A DNA stretch of 64,000 nt. Origin: Pseudoalteromonas xiamenensis. Lineage in GTDB: Bacteria; Pseudomonadota; Gammaproteobacteria; Enterobacterales; Alteromonadaceae. The notes below the pieces were generated by a model. It was not told where the DNA came from. It searched no databases and saw only the letters and a program-made list of their open reading frames with translations. The stretch covers positions 186,001 to 250,000 of the forward strand of contig NZ_CP099917.1 of assembly GCF_030994125.1 (NCBI RefSeq), in the 5' to 3' direction. Positions 1-8,613 of this stretch are shown one piece after another. The position numbers and the translations under genes are program-made. Numbering within the stretch: the stretch's first letter is position 1; each line of letters begins with the position of its first letter.

Positions 1-2289
1 ACGTACAATGCTAGTACCGATGAAGTTTTCAACATTTTTGTGGAAGTAGCCAATTGCCGCGTAACTTCCTTCATCGTAATACCACTCCAATGAAAGGTCT
101 AAGTTAGTTGATTCAAATGGTTTTAGGGCAGGGTTACCACGAGCACCTGTACCACCATCAATACGAACGAGCGAATCGACTGTTAAACCACCTTGAATGT
201 CACCATAGCCTGGGCGAGCAATTGTCTTGCTGTAAGAGGCACGAACAATGACGTCGTCAACCACTTCAAGGCTCGCATCGATGTTGGGTAAAACGTTACT
301 GTAATCGCCTTTCAATTCAGTGAAGTCTTGCGCGCCTGTTGCAACTAAATTGAACTCGTTTGCAGCGACCCAACCGATATTGCTATACGTTGGTACAAGT
401 GCGCGAGATGTAACATCTGTTTTCTCGTAGCGTACGCCTGTAATTACAGTTAGTGGCATCGCGTTGATTTCAGTCGCAATCTTCATTTGAATGTAAGCAG
501 AAGTAGACTCTTCTTTTGTACGACGGTCCGTTGTGTAGTTCGACGACGCACAGAAACCATTACCGCAGTCACCAGCACCTTCAACAGCGTATAAGTCAGC
601 AGCACGAGCACGAACTTTGTTAAAGTCCCACATGAAGAATTCATTGATAAGCGCAGGTGAGTTACTACCAGGAATATCAAAGTGGTCTTTCACTGATTCT
701 AATGGCCAGAAAGAGTCATCAAAGTCACCAGCTTGACCCACGCCGCCCCATGTATCTCGTTGTACGTTTGAGAACGCTGAGCGGTTAGACACTTCTGTTG
801 TCGACACACCGAAATCAATACTTTCAATAATGCCATCGTCAAATACGTATTGGCCGCGGAATTGAGCCTGATCGATTTCACTGCGCATCATCGAGTTACG
901 GAATGAACTACCCGTTACACGCATATCTTCAGGTCGAATGTTTGACACGCCATCTGGATATTGAATTTCTAATACAGGGAAGTCTTTGTCAAAATGTGCG
1001 GTGGTGACTGCACGAACCCACGTTGCGGCGCTGACTACGTTGTTGCTGCCATTAGGGCTGTCAGGAGATGATTCTGCCGATGAACTGTGGTAGTCAAATT
1101 CCAGTTTTAAGTTATCTGTTGCTTGCCACTCAAGATTAAAGCCCACAGACTTGTTTTCACTTGTCGTTGCATAGTCACCTGCACCCATTGAAAAGTCAGC
1201 AGGGCCGCCACTTGTGTCTTCAGAGTAAATAAGTGGCGAAGCAATTGGACCATTTGTCCATTCGCCCGTAGATGGGCCAAAGTTGAACCATGCAGACAGG
1301 TCATTAAATTGCGTTGCAACGTCATTCTTTGAATAAGTGTAATCAACCGTGGTAGTGACTGATTCTACAGGACGATATTGAAGCGTTAATTGACCATTAG
1401 TACGGGTTCTTTGTACTTCATGGAGGGCATAACCTAAGCTTTGTGGAACAGAATAGATTGAATCTTCTGTTGGGCGGTTGACATGACCAGAATCAGGCCC
1501 GTCAGGAATGCCACCCCAATCCGCTGTGCCAGCGCCCCAATCTTGGTCCACCGAACCTGGGAAGCTACGCCAACCGGTGCCTACATTTGCTTGTTGGTTA
1601 CCACTTTTTCTTTTTTGATAGCTACCTGACAAGGCAATACCGAACGTGTCATCAGCAAAGGTGTTGCTGTAAAGTCCAGAAAGCTCAGGAGTTATGCCGT
1701 CATTTTTTTCTGAAGAGGTATCCATGACCGCTTTTGCACCAATCGTTGCTTTCAATCCTGGTGCATTCAATGGGCGAGTGGTCATGATGTTAATCGTAGA
1801 ACCCATACCGCCTGTAGGTACGCTTGCACGACCTGTTTTATAGATCTCGACCGCCGCAATGCCTTCAGAAGCAAGGTTTGCGAAGTCAAATGAACGAGAA
1901 GAAGAGGCGGTTGTCGCTTCAAGCGATGAAGCGGGCATTTGACGACCGTTTAGCGTGACTAAGTTAAAGTCAGGGCCAAAACCACGTACGGTAACGCGGC
2001 TACCTTCGCCGTTTGTACGATCGATAGAAACCCCGGAAATACGCTGTAGCGATTCAGCAAGGTTTGTGTCTGGGAATTTACCTATGTCTTCAGAAGAAAT
2101 CGAATCTACAACACCGTTGGCATTTCGTTTCAAATCCATTGATTTAATTAAACTGCCTTTGATGCCTTTTACTTCAATCACTTCCATCGCTTCTTCATCC
2201 GCAGCATAAGCAACGGTTGTCAGCGTTCCGAGGACTAGCGATAGAGCAGTCGCTAGTTGGGTTCTTTGCAAGCGTTTGGTTGTCATCAT
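1..2289 (-). CDS. TonB-dependent receptor (C-terminus cut by window edge)
   Basis: Outer-membrane active transporter, 763 codons visible with no stop before base 1. A signal peptide (basic start, hydrophobic core, ending AYA-A) is followed by a plug domain with the features of the Xanthomonas/Caulobacter-type receptors: VIEVKGIKGSL near residue 37, then DIGKFPDTNLAESLQRISGV, a VTVRGFGPDFN stretch and INIMTTRP at the end of the plug. The rest is beta-barrel-like. ATG at 2289 is followed directly by a second ATG at 2286; either could be used. Two near-identical LacI-type operators lie 28 bp apart just upstream, so expression is probably sugar-controlled and the substrate may be a glycan or oligosaccharide; that is inference. 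A TonB_C-domain protein is divergently encoded. The missing C-terminus should continue left of the window. Confidence 0.93.
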   Translation of the reverse strand, partial: MMTTKRLQRTQLATALSLVLGTLTTVAYAADEEAMEVIEVKGIKGSLIKSMDLKRNANGVVDSISSEDIGKFPDTNLAESLQRISGVSIDRTNGEGSRVTVRGFGPDFNLVTLNGRQMPASSLEATTASSSRSFDFANLASEGIAAVEIYKTGRASVPTGGMGSTINIMTTRPLNAPGLKATIGAKAVMDTSSEKNDGITPELSGLYSNTFADDTFGIALSGSYQKRKSGNQQANVGTGWRSFPGSVDQDWGAGTADWGGIPDGPDSGHVNRPTEDSIYSVPQSLGYALHEVQRTRTNGQLTLQYRPVESVTTTVDYTYSKNDVATQFNDLSAWFNFGPSTGEWTNGPIASPLIYSEDTSGGPADFSMGAGDYATTSENKSVGFNLEWQATDNLKLEFDYHSSSAESSPDSPNGSNNVVSAATWVRAVTTAHFDKDFPVLEIQYPDGVSNIRPEDMRVTGSSFRNSMMRSEIDQAQFRGQYVFDDGIIESIDFGVSTTEVSNRSAFSNVQRDTWGGVGQAGDFDDSFWPLESVKDHFDIPGSNSPALINEFFMWDFNKVRARAADLYAVEGAGDCGNGFCASSNYTTDRRTKEESTSAYIQMKIATEINAMPLTVITGVRYEKTDVTSRALVPTYSNIGWVAANEFNLVATGAQDFTELKGDYSNVLPNIDASLEVVDDVIVRASYSKTIARPGYGDIQGGLTVDSLVRIDGGTGARGNPALKPFESTNLDLSLEWYYDEGSYAAIGYFHKNVENFIGTSIVR

Positions 2290-2316
2290 TGTTCTCATCT
2301 TGTGTATTATTATTAC

Positions 2317-2330
2317 TGTAAGCGCTTACA
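2317..2330. promoter_or_regulatory. LacI-type operator, copy 1
   Basis: TGTAAGCGCTTACA is a perfect 14-bp palindrome with the central CG step typical of LacI-family operators. It lies 28 bp upstream of the receptor start codon at 2289, where a repressor would block transcription. Confidence 0.7.
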
Positions 2331-2344
2331 TTTTTGAAATCAAA

Positions 2345-2358
2345 TGTAAGCGCTTTCA
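2345..2358. promoter_or_regulatory. LacI-type operator, copy 2
   Basis: TGTAAGCGCTTTCA matches copy 1 at 13 of 14 positions. The two centres are 28 bp apart, close to an integral number of helical turns, as expected for two repressor dimers on one face. No LacI-family gene is seen in the window, so the regulator is encoded elsewhere. Confidence 0.62.
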
Positions 2359-2535
2359 TTAGGGTAGGCGATTAGAATTTAATCGTCAATTAAGAATTCA
2401 CATTTATTACAAGTTTGTGATGGTAATATTTATATCTAATTGATTTTGTGACAAATGAAGGAGCGAGGGATTCGCGATAAGTCATCCTTTTTTACTTGTT
2501 TATTGTTAACAACTAAGCGTTCTTCGAAAGAGTCA

Positions 2536-2549
2536 TGCATACGTATGCA
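2536..2549. promoter_or_regulatory. Perfect 14-bp palindrome, possible operator
   Basis: TGCATACGTATGCA reads the same on both strands. It lies about 125 bp upstream of the TonB_C protein start. Its half-site differs from the LacI-type boxes, so a different regulator, if any, would bind it. Confidence 0.35.
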
Positions 2550-2674
2550 ATGCCTGCGACGTCAGCACATTTATGATAGGCGTTTACAAAATTTTACTAA
2601 TTAAAAATTGGTGTAAGCGTAATAGACAGGAAAATGCTTTAAAATCTGCCGATATAAAAAGAGGGAATATATCG

Positions 2675-3700
2675 ATGATAATCAATTCATTAAAAAGGAT
2701 TGTGCCATTATTTTGTCTTGCCGCAACGTCATTTGTCGTCGCACAACCAGCAACGTTGATAAAAAATAATAATCCAAAATTTGTTGAGACGTCACAAACT
2801 AATCGCTTAGAAGGTTTTGCATTGATGTCCTACATCGTGGATAAGCAAGGTAAGGTAACGGATATTGATTACCTTCTTACCTCCAACGTAAAGCCATTTG
2901 AAGACAAAGCTGCAACACAATTACAGAACTTCATTTATTCACCCGCAATACAGAATGACGAAATTGTTTCCTCTAGTCGCGTATTTCTAATGTCTGAAAA
3001 TATTGGGTTTGTCGGGTATAGAAATGATTCAGTGAGTTCAGGGTTCTATCGTCGTTTTGCCAATATTTATAAAAATCTTCATAACACTCAGTTTGATCTC
3101 GAAACAAAATTAACTAGCTTGTATGAAGCGAATACCAAAAACACTGCCGAGCAAGCGCTTTACTATTTCCTCGAAATGAATATCGCTCAAACAAAAAATG
3201 AACAGAGTCGCTATGAAGAAGCGCTTTTTAGAACGTATACCTTAAAGCGGTTTTTACCTCAGGAATTTCAATTCCCTGTTAGTCAAGCTTATATTCAGCA
3301 ATACATATACTTAGGGGACTATCTTGGGGCACTTCGTGTATTGCGTGAGACGAAAAAAAATCCCAAGCTCAATATAAAGCAAGAGGTAATTGAAAAGGCG
3401 TATGCTGACATACTAGCGCAGCTCGATAGTCAACCTACGACGAGCAGACCTTATGAGTTCAGTCGAATTTCAACTCGCTTAATTGGACTTGCAAAACGAG
3501 AGGTGGTGTTTGAAGTAACTGAGGGAGCAGTTGAGAAATCACAATTGCGGTGTGACTATCGTATTGAGTCAGTTGAAGCTAATAAGCCTATTCATATCAA
3601 TGACAAAGACGGTATTTGCCAGTTATTAGTGAAAACAAATGGTTCGGCACGTATTACGATTAAAGAGTCGGGACATACGGCACCGCTTTTTAAAATCTAG
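2675..3700 (+). CDS. Periplasmic protein with TonB C-terminal-like domain
   Basis: A protein of 341 residues from the ATG at 2675, which has GAGGG upstream and starts a good signal peptide (IINSLKRIVPLFCLAATSFVVAQ). Upstream in-frame codons give a charged, non-signal N-terminus. Residues about 45-92 match the TonB_C pattern: GFALMSYIVDKQGKV, then FEDKAATQLQNFIYSPA. The remaining 240 residues look helical and may be TPR-like, but I do not recognise a family there. Unlike true TonB there is no N-terminal membrane anchor retained after cleavage and no proline-rich linker, so it probably does not transmit energy itself. It sits divergent from a TonB-dependent receptor. Its role is unknown. Confidence 0.72.
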   Translation: MIINSLKRIVPLFCLAATSFVVAQPATLIKNNNPKFVETSQTNRLEGFALMSYIVDKQGKVTDIDYLLTSNVKPFEDKAATQLQNFIYSPAIQNDEIVSSSRVFLMSENIGFVGYRNDSVSSGFYRRFANIYKNLHNTQFDLETKLTSLYEANTKNTAEQALYYFLEMNIAQTKNEQSRYEEALFRTYTLKRFLPQEFQFPVSQAYIQQYIYLGDYLGALRVLRETKKNPKLNIKQEVIEKAYADILAQLDSQPTTSRPYEFSRISTRLIGLAKREVVFEVTEGAVEKSQLRCDYRIESVEANKPIHINDKDGICQLLVKTNGSARITIKESGHTAPLFKI

Positions 3701-3739
3701 TTATATGCTTTCATACAGTTAAGTCATCTCATCTAAATC

Positions 3740-3794
3740 GCCTATTGTTATCTCGCCTTGCATTCGTTAGGGTGGTTAAAAAATAACAATAGGC
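3740..3794 (+). promoter_or_regulatory. Leader hairpin covering the ribosome binding site of the AGCS symporter
   Basis: GCCTATTGTTAT (3740-3751) pairs perfectly with ATAACAATAGGC (3783-3794), giving a 12-bp stem with a 31-nt loop. The only Shine-Dalgarno-like stretch, AGG at 3791-3793, lies in the 3' arm, 8 nt before the ATG at 3802. If transcribed, the stem would hide the ribosome binding site. No known riboswitch pattern is recognised. Confidence 0.5.
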
Positions 3795-3801
3795 TGTCAC
3801 C

Positions 3802-5232
3802 ATGGAACTCGTCCAATTCATAAATCAAATCCTTTGGGGTAAAGGCCAAATACTCATTTTTTTGCTTATTGGCGCAGGGATTTGGTTTTCAATTTCGTTT
3901 CGATTTATACAGCTTACGCATTTTCTCCATATGTTGCATTTGCTCAAAACGAGTTTAAAAAGTGATGCAGGGCAAATAAGCTCATTTCAGGCGTTGTGTA
4001 CCGGGCTTTCTGCGCGCGTTGGAACTGGGAATCTGGCGGGGGTTGCGGTTGCCGTTTCGCTGGGCGGTCCAGGTGCGGTTTTCTGGATGTGGGTGATTGC
4101 ACTTCTTGGTATGGCAACAGGTTTTGCAGAAAGTGTTCTCGGACAAATCTATAAAGTGCGTGACAGTAATGGTGAATTTCGAGGTGGACCCGCCTATTAC
4201 ATAAGGCTTGGATTGAAAAAGCCATGGCTTGCTATCGCATTTTCAATCTGTTTGTTCATGGGTTATGGCTCAAGTTTTAGCGCTATGCAGGCCAACACCA
4301 TCAGCGATGCATTACAGCATGCGTTTAATGTACCTCCTATGCTCACAGGTTTCATTATTGCGAGCGTGGCTGGCGTAATTATTTTGGGCGGTATGAAACG
4401 TATTGCTCAGTTTGCCGAACTTATCGTGCCTATCATGGGCGTGCTTTTCGTCGGCACGGCCTTAGTCATTGCATTGCTTAATATCACCATGCTAGTTGAA
4501 ATGATTTCAACCATTGTGTTGAATGCTTTTGGATTTGGTGAGGCAGGAGCTGGTGCATTTGGTGCGGCAATAAAAAATGGTGTACAGCGTGGGTTGTATT
4601 CCAATGAGGCGGGGGCTGGTAGTGTGCCTCATGCTGCTGCCGTCGCAACACCAAACCCAAACCATCCTGTTACTCAAGGTTACTTACAAATGTTTGGTGT
4701 GTTTTTCGATACCATCGTGCTTTGTAGTTGTACCGCCGTCATTATTTTACTGTCAGGTGTAACCTATGGTGGTGAAATGGAAGGGATCCGCCTTACACAA
4801 GATGCGATGAGTGTGCATTTAGGTGATTGGGGGACAAGTTTTGTCGCGTTAATCCTCTTTCTTTTTGCGTTTAGTTCTGTGGTGGCAAATTATGCTTATG
4901 CGGAAAGCAATCTGCACTTCTTTAAATTGGACAATAAAATAGGTCGTCACATTTATACTGCAATCTATTTAGCGATGGTGGTGTGGGGGGCGAATGCCAC
5001 GCTGAAGGAAGTGTGGAGTCTTGCAGATATGGCGCTCGGACTAATGACGCTCGTAAATGTTTATGCGATTTTCTTACTGACTCCGACTATCAAAGCCGCG
5101 TTAAATGATTATTGGACACAGCATGGACAAGCTAAAACACCTGATTTTACCAATACCGATGTTGACGTTCAGGGGATACTGGCCAGAGACGTGTGGGCAG
5201 AACAAAAAAAAGTTGAAGAGTCTAAGTCTTAA
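3802..5232 (+). CDS. Sodium:alanine symporter family (AGCS) transporter
   Basis: Inner-membrane transporter of 476 residues that should import alanine, glycine or a related small amino acid with Na+ or H+. The family signature is clear: TGLSARVGTGNLAGVAVA near residues 67-85, then GGPGAVFWMW, and ESVLGQIYK; later NGVQRGLYSNEAGAGS is the second conserved block. About ten hydrophobic segments can be seen. The ATG at 3802 has only a weak AGG upstream, which is locked in a hairpin. Transcribed alone; the next gene is convergent. An alanine dehydrogenase and its Lrp neighbour are also in the window (58.5-60.3 kb), but nothing shows a direct link. Exact substrate cannot be told from sequence. Confidence 0.92.
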   Translation: MELVQFINQILWGKGQILIFLLIGAGIWFSISFRFIQLTHFLHMLHLLKTSLKSDAGQISSFQALCTGLSARVGTGNLAGVAVAVSLGGPGAVFWMWVIALLGMATGFAESVLGQIYKVRDSNGEFRGGPAYYIRLGLKKPWLAIAFSICLFMGYGSSFSAMQANTISDALQHAFNVPPMLTGFIIASVAGVIILGGMKRIAQFAELIVPIMGVLFVGTALVIALLNITMLVEMISTIVLNAFGFGEAGAGAFGAAIKNGVQRGLYSNEAGAGSVPHAAAVATPNPNHPVTQGYLQMFGVFFDTIVLCSCTAVIILLSGVTYGGEMEGIRLTQDAMSVHLGDWGTSFVALILFLFAFSSVVANYAYAESNLHFFKLDNKIGRHIYTAIYLAMVVWGANATLKEVWSLADMALGLMTLVNVYAIFLLTPTIKAALNDYWTQHGQAKTPDFTNTDVDVQGILARDVWAEQKKVEESKS

Positions 5233-5292
5233 GAGGCCGCTTTGCCTGCTCAATGTTTGGTCGGTTAGCGTTGTTGTCAGTATATTAAAACG

Positions 5293-6141
5293 TCATGGCC
5301 TCGTATTATCAAGCGCTAGTTGCCAATAGGCGCGGGCTTTGGCTCGGTCCTTTTCAGGTAAATGGCTGAGTATCTTGTTAATGTAGGATTCGTTGACACT
5401 CAACGCACGAATGGCATCGTTCAACAATTGGATTTGCGGTTTCACTTGTTCGGTCTTTGAGCAAGCAAAGTAAACGAGCTGAAATGGTTCTGTTTCTTGA
5501 TATTCCAACACATAAAATTTGTCTTTAAGTTCTTCATTTATTTTGTCGTATTCAATTAGCACATCAATAAAACCGTGGTGCAACATGGGCTTGAGTGGTG
5601 CAAGCGAATCGGCGGTACTTGTTCTTACGTAAATTGAATGATGATTTTCAAGTTGTTTAAGTAGGGCATCAGTGGTGTCTCCGTAACTTCGACCAGATTC
5701 AATACCGAGGACAGGGGCTGTATCTTGCACAAGAAGGTTAAACAGCGATACAGGTTCTTGATTTTGTTGGGTTGCTAGCAATTTTCCCCAAGCAGAATCC
5801 TTTGATAAAACAAGTTTTAAACTTGATTCCATCATATAAGGTAAGGTGTAGGCGTAAAGCTGTTCACGCGCTTTGTTCTTGAGCATCCAAGGCGAGCACG
5901 CTGATGGGTGTCTTTCTAAAGTTTGACGGGCCCGATTGCGAGGCATAATTGATATTTCAAATTGGCCTTTAAACTCATTGAGTACTTGTCTTGCAATTTG
6001 TGATTGAAAGGAATGTTGATTTTCAGTGTTGAGCCAAGATTCTGCGTCAATGATCACCAGTGGTGCCTCAGCATTCGCGTTTACCGAACAAAATGATGTT
6101 AGCACTACACCAAATAGGCATAGGGAAAATATTGAACGCAT
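5293..6141 (-). CDS. Periplasmic substrate-binding protein-like (SBP_bac_3 type)
   Basis: A 282-residue protein with a signal peptide ending NANA-EA. The body has the layout of amino-acid-type solute-binding proteins that stand alone in Alteromonadales: an N-terminal PLVIIDAESWL segment, IMPRNRARQTLE, a central LPYMMESSLKLVLSKDS and a C-terminal DAIRALSVNESYINKIL helix. No ABC permease or ATPase gene is nearby, so it may be an orphan sensor-type or scavenging binding protein rather than part of a transporter. Convergent with the AGCS symporter gene, with a 60-bp gap. ATG at 6141 with AGGT upstream. Ligand unknown. Confidence 0.7.
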   Translation of the reverse strand: MRSIFSLCLFGVVLTSFCSVNANAEAPLVIIDAESWLNTENQHSFQSQIARQVLNEFKGQFEISIMPRNRARQTLERHPSACSPWMLKNKAREQLYAYTLPYMMESSLKLVLSKDSAWGKLLATQQNQEPVSLFNLLVQDTAPVLGIESGRSYGDTTDALLKQLENHHSIYVRTSTADSLAPLKPMLHHGFIDVLIEYDKINEELKDKFYVLEYQETEPFQLVYFACSKTEQVKPQIQLLNDAIRALSVNESYINKILSHLPEKDRAKARAYWQLALDNTRP

Positions 6142-6277
6142 AGCTAACCTTTAGACTGAAATGAATAATATTAATAAAGCACATTTTTAGTCTAAAGTTT
6201 AGCTAGTTTTAAGAAAATTCAACGCATTAAACGTTGTTTTTAACGAAAATATAAGGTGTTAATCCTAGTCGATTTCG

Positions 6278-6733
6278 TTAGTAGTGGTACACCACTTGGA
6301 TGTTGCCATCAAATCGCTTTTCGTCATTTCTGGACTCTTTACCGTAACCACCTTCGAAACGTAATGCCCAGCCGTTTGCCGCTGTATTCGAAAATTTATA
6401 CTCATAAGACAGACCAACGCCGTTCGTTGTTTCGTCATCAAATAACGAAATACAGATAGAACTAATCAAACAGTTGTCATTTACTCGACGTGCGCCCACA
6501 GCACCCACAAATACCCCCATCGCATGTTGACCTTGAAGCCATTCTGCTCCAACGCTCACGCCGTCATCTAAGCCTAACTTATAGTTTGCGTAGTAACGCA
6601 CATCATCACTGGTTGTAGAAATGGAGGGTACGACGAAGAACGGATAGCCAGAGGCCAAAGACCAATCGATGTTGTTTGCAAAGGCATTGGATGCGAGTAA
6701 AGAAAAGGCCAAAAATGCCACATGTTTTTTCAT
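6278..6733 (-). CDS. Small outer-membrane barrel-like protein
   Basis: A 151-residue protein with a signal peptide (MKKHVAFLAFSLLASNAFA-NN). The mature part alternates polar and aromatic or hydrophobic residues (VRYYANYKLGLDDGVSVGAEWL, VGLSYEYKFSN, WALRFEGGYG) and ends with VYHY, an aromatic end like the barrel-assembly signal of outer-membrane proteins. A pair of cysteines (CLISSIC) lies mid-protein. It may be related to the YfaZ-type family, but I am not sure. Divergent from the RTX-repeat protein gene, with a 187-bp spacer. Function unknown. Confidence 0.6.
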   Translation of the reverse strand: MKKHVAFLAFSLLASNAFANNIDWSLASGYPFFVVPSISTTSDDVRYYANYKLGLDDGVSVGAEWLQGQHAMGVFVGAVGARRVNDNCLISSICISLFDDETTNGVGLSYEYKFSNTAANGWALRFEGGYGKESRNDEKRFDGNIQVVYHY

Positions 6734-6920
6734 TGTATTTCATTCCTGATTAGTTTCAGAAAAGTGTACCGTATTTGGGTTTTCAAATTGTTTAAAAGTG
6801 TAGCAAAACGTGTATTCGTGTAAGCGCAAATTACGCCATCCATTATTTTTGCAAATTTGGCTTTTACAGTTGTGTCTCGAATAAAGAAAAATTAGATCTA
6901 TCTACTCTCGAGGAACTTAC

Positions 6921-8438
6921 ATGAAACTAACGTACAAACTAACCGCTGTGGCGATAGCCCTCGCGTTTGGCAATAACGCAATGGCCGCATGTACAGGACT
7001 TGCCAATGGTGCGAGTGCAAAAACAACAACGAATTCAAAACTCGGTACGATTTTAAACATTGCCGGTACATCGAGTGACGAAACATTCAAGTTAACGGTA
7101 GCGGGCGACATACTCACGGTGACGCGCTCAGAAAGTGGTTCAAGTAGTTGTGCGACGTTTACCTACAGTGGTGTGGATGTTGTGTTGGCTAAATTGGGTG
7201 CGGGCAATGATATCTATGATGCAAGTGATGTAGCACTTCCGCAAACGGTAGATGGAGACACTGGTAATGACACAATTACCACTGGATCTAAAGATGACTT
7301 TATTACTGGTGGTTTTGGCAATGATAAAATCTACGGTAAAGGCGGCAATGACGTCATTCAAGGTAACGACGGTGATGATGAATTAGACGGAGGCTACGGC
7401 AATGACACTATTTCAGGAGGTACCGGTCATGACTATTTATATGGTGCTCAAAATGATGACAATTTGTCTGGCAATGAGGGCGGAGATCTCATTATGGGCG
7501 GCCAAGGTAAAGATGTGCTGTATGGCGATGATGGCAATGATTATCTGGGTGGCGGCTGTGCTTTGAAGAATGGTAACGGTTCACAAATATTTACAGTAAG
7601 CGGTTGTTCTAGTAGCAGTGATGGTGATGACATCATTCACGGTGGCAATGGTGATGATGTTCTCAGCGGCGATAAGGGTGATGATAAACTCTACGGTGAC
7701 GCAGGCGATGATTACTTAACAGGCAACGATGGCTATGAAGACCGCCTATACGGTGGTGATGGCAAAGACTTGCTCGTTGAAGTTGGAGAGAACAACCCAA
7801 ACAGCAACAAGTGGCACAAAGCCTGGGGCAACGATGGCGACGACCTGATTGTGTCTGAAGATACGAATTCTTATCTAAGTGGTGGTGATAACAACGACGC
7901 TATTATTGCGGTCAGTTCTAACTATGAAGCGGAAATGTATGGCGGCGATGCCGGTGACTACTTGTGGTCTGGCGATGCGTTTCCTGTTGGGAGCTGTGGT
8001 AGTGGCGATGACAAAGGGATGGTGTTTTTAAACAATTGTGAGGGAACAACGTGGGTTTCAGATTACCAAGGCATGCTCACTAAATTAATTAAACGCGATA
8101 ACTTTTCAAACCCATATTATGAAGCCGCAAACCGCGTAGTTACGATGGAAGGTAACGTAACGGGTTTCCCAAATGGATGGCGCACCTACGGTGGGAATCA
8201 GCGACCTTACGCCTTATATGATATTGTTTCAGGTTACAGTTTTGATAAATGGAAAGAAAATCAGAATCTGACTCCATACTACTATTATGAATGGAAAGTC
8301 AGTTACGATGTTGGTAGTGGTATTACTGGTGAATACACTTATTGCATGGAAGGCACCGATGTCTGGAAATGCCGTCATTACATTACCCGCGAAGCCATGT
8401 GTTATGACAAAACGGGTAGCACGATAGAGTGTGACTAA
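6921..8438 (+). CDS. Secreted calcium-binding RTX-repeat protein
   Basis: A 505-residue protein with a Sec-type signal peptide (AVAIALAFGNNAMA-AC) followed by GG-x-G-x-D nonapeptide repeats from about residue 92 to 350, e.g. GGFGNDKIYGKGGNDVI and GDDGNDYLGGG. Such repeats form a calcium-bound beta-roll. The last 150 residues lack repeats, are rich in Tyr, Trp and Cys and show no recognised enzyme motif. Typical RTX proteins leave through a type I system using a C-terminal signal; this one has an N-terminal Sec signal, so it probably reaches the periplasm first. No type I secretion genes are adjacent. An AGGAAC ribosome binding site lies just before the ATG at 6921. Confidence 0.88.
   Translation: MKLTYKLTAVAIALAFGNNAMAACTGLANGASAKTTTNSKLGTILNIAGTSSDETFKLTVAGDILTVTRSESGSSSCATFTYSGVDVVLAKLGAGNDIYDASDVALPQTVDGDTGNDTITTGSKDDFITGGFGNDKIYGKGGNDVIQGNDGDDELDGGYGNDTISGGTGHDYLYGAQNDDNLSGNEGGDLIMGGQGKDVLYGDDGNDYLGGGCALKNGNGSQIFTVSGCSSSSDGDDIIHGGNGDDVLSGDKGDDKLYGDAGDDYLTGNDGYEDRLYGGDGKDLLVEVGENNPNSNKWHKAWGNDGDDLIVSEDTNSYLSGGDNNDAIIAVSSNYEAEMYGGDAGDYLWSGDAFPVGSCGSGDDKGMVFLNNCEGTTWVSDYQGMLTKLIKRDNFSNPYYEAANRVVTMEGNVTGFPNGWRTYGGNQRPYALYDIVSGYSFDKWKENQNLTPYYYYEWKVSYDVGSGITGEYTYCMEGTDVWKCRHYITREAMCYDKTGSTIECD
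7194..7557 (+). repeat. Coding RTX nonapeptide repeats
   Basis: About a dozen copies of a 27-bp unit encoding GGxGxDxxx in the main uninterrupted block (residues about 92-212). The copies are diverged at DNA level. Further copies follow after an insertion that holds two cysteines. Confidence 0.85.
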
Positions 8439-8458
8439 TTTTTAGTTAACCCTTCTAA

Positions 8459-8490
8459 AAGGTCGGTTGGTTTCCTTCACCCGACCTTAT
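8459..8490 (+). terminator. Possible terminator of the RTX gene
   Basis: AAGGTCGG (8459-8466) pairs with CCGACCTT (8481-8488) around a 14-nt loop, followed by ATAATTCT. The U tract is weak, so termination may be partial. Confidence 0.45.
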
Positions 8491-8613
8491 AATTCTATGT
8501 GTTCTCATTTCTATTTCCACCAGTCGTTTAAATCGCGGTAATTTATTGCTGCAGTTCATTAATTTTGTTTAACTTGTCATTGTTGAAAAGGAATGGACAT
8601 TTAAACGCCGTAT

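Larger units (their letters stand above)
2290..2674. other. Divergent intergenic region (385 bp)
   Basis: Between the receptor (leftward) and the TonB_C protein (rightward). It holds the two LacI-type operators on the receptor side and a 14-bp perfect palindrome on the other side. The middle is AT-rich. An in-frame extension of the rightward gene to 2573 is possible but lacks a signal-peptide-like beginning, so I treat 2573-2674 as leader. Confidence 0.6.

Noticed and set aside
2612..2619. Third LacI-type operator (TGTAAGCG) before the TonB_C gene
   Set aside because: Only the left half-site is present; the right half does not complete the palindrome. The same holds for 6819-6827.
3740..3801. 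Glycine riboswitch before the AGCS symporter
   Set aside because: The leader is too short for one or two glycine aptamers and lacks their conserved core; only a simple hairpin is present.
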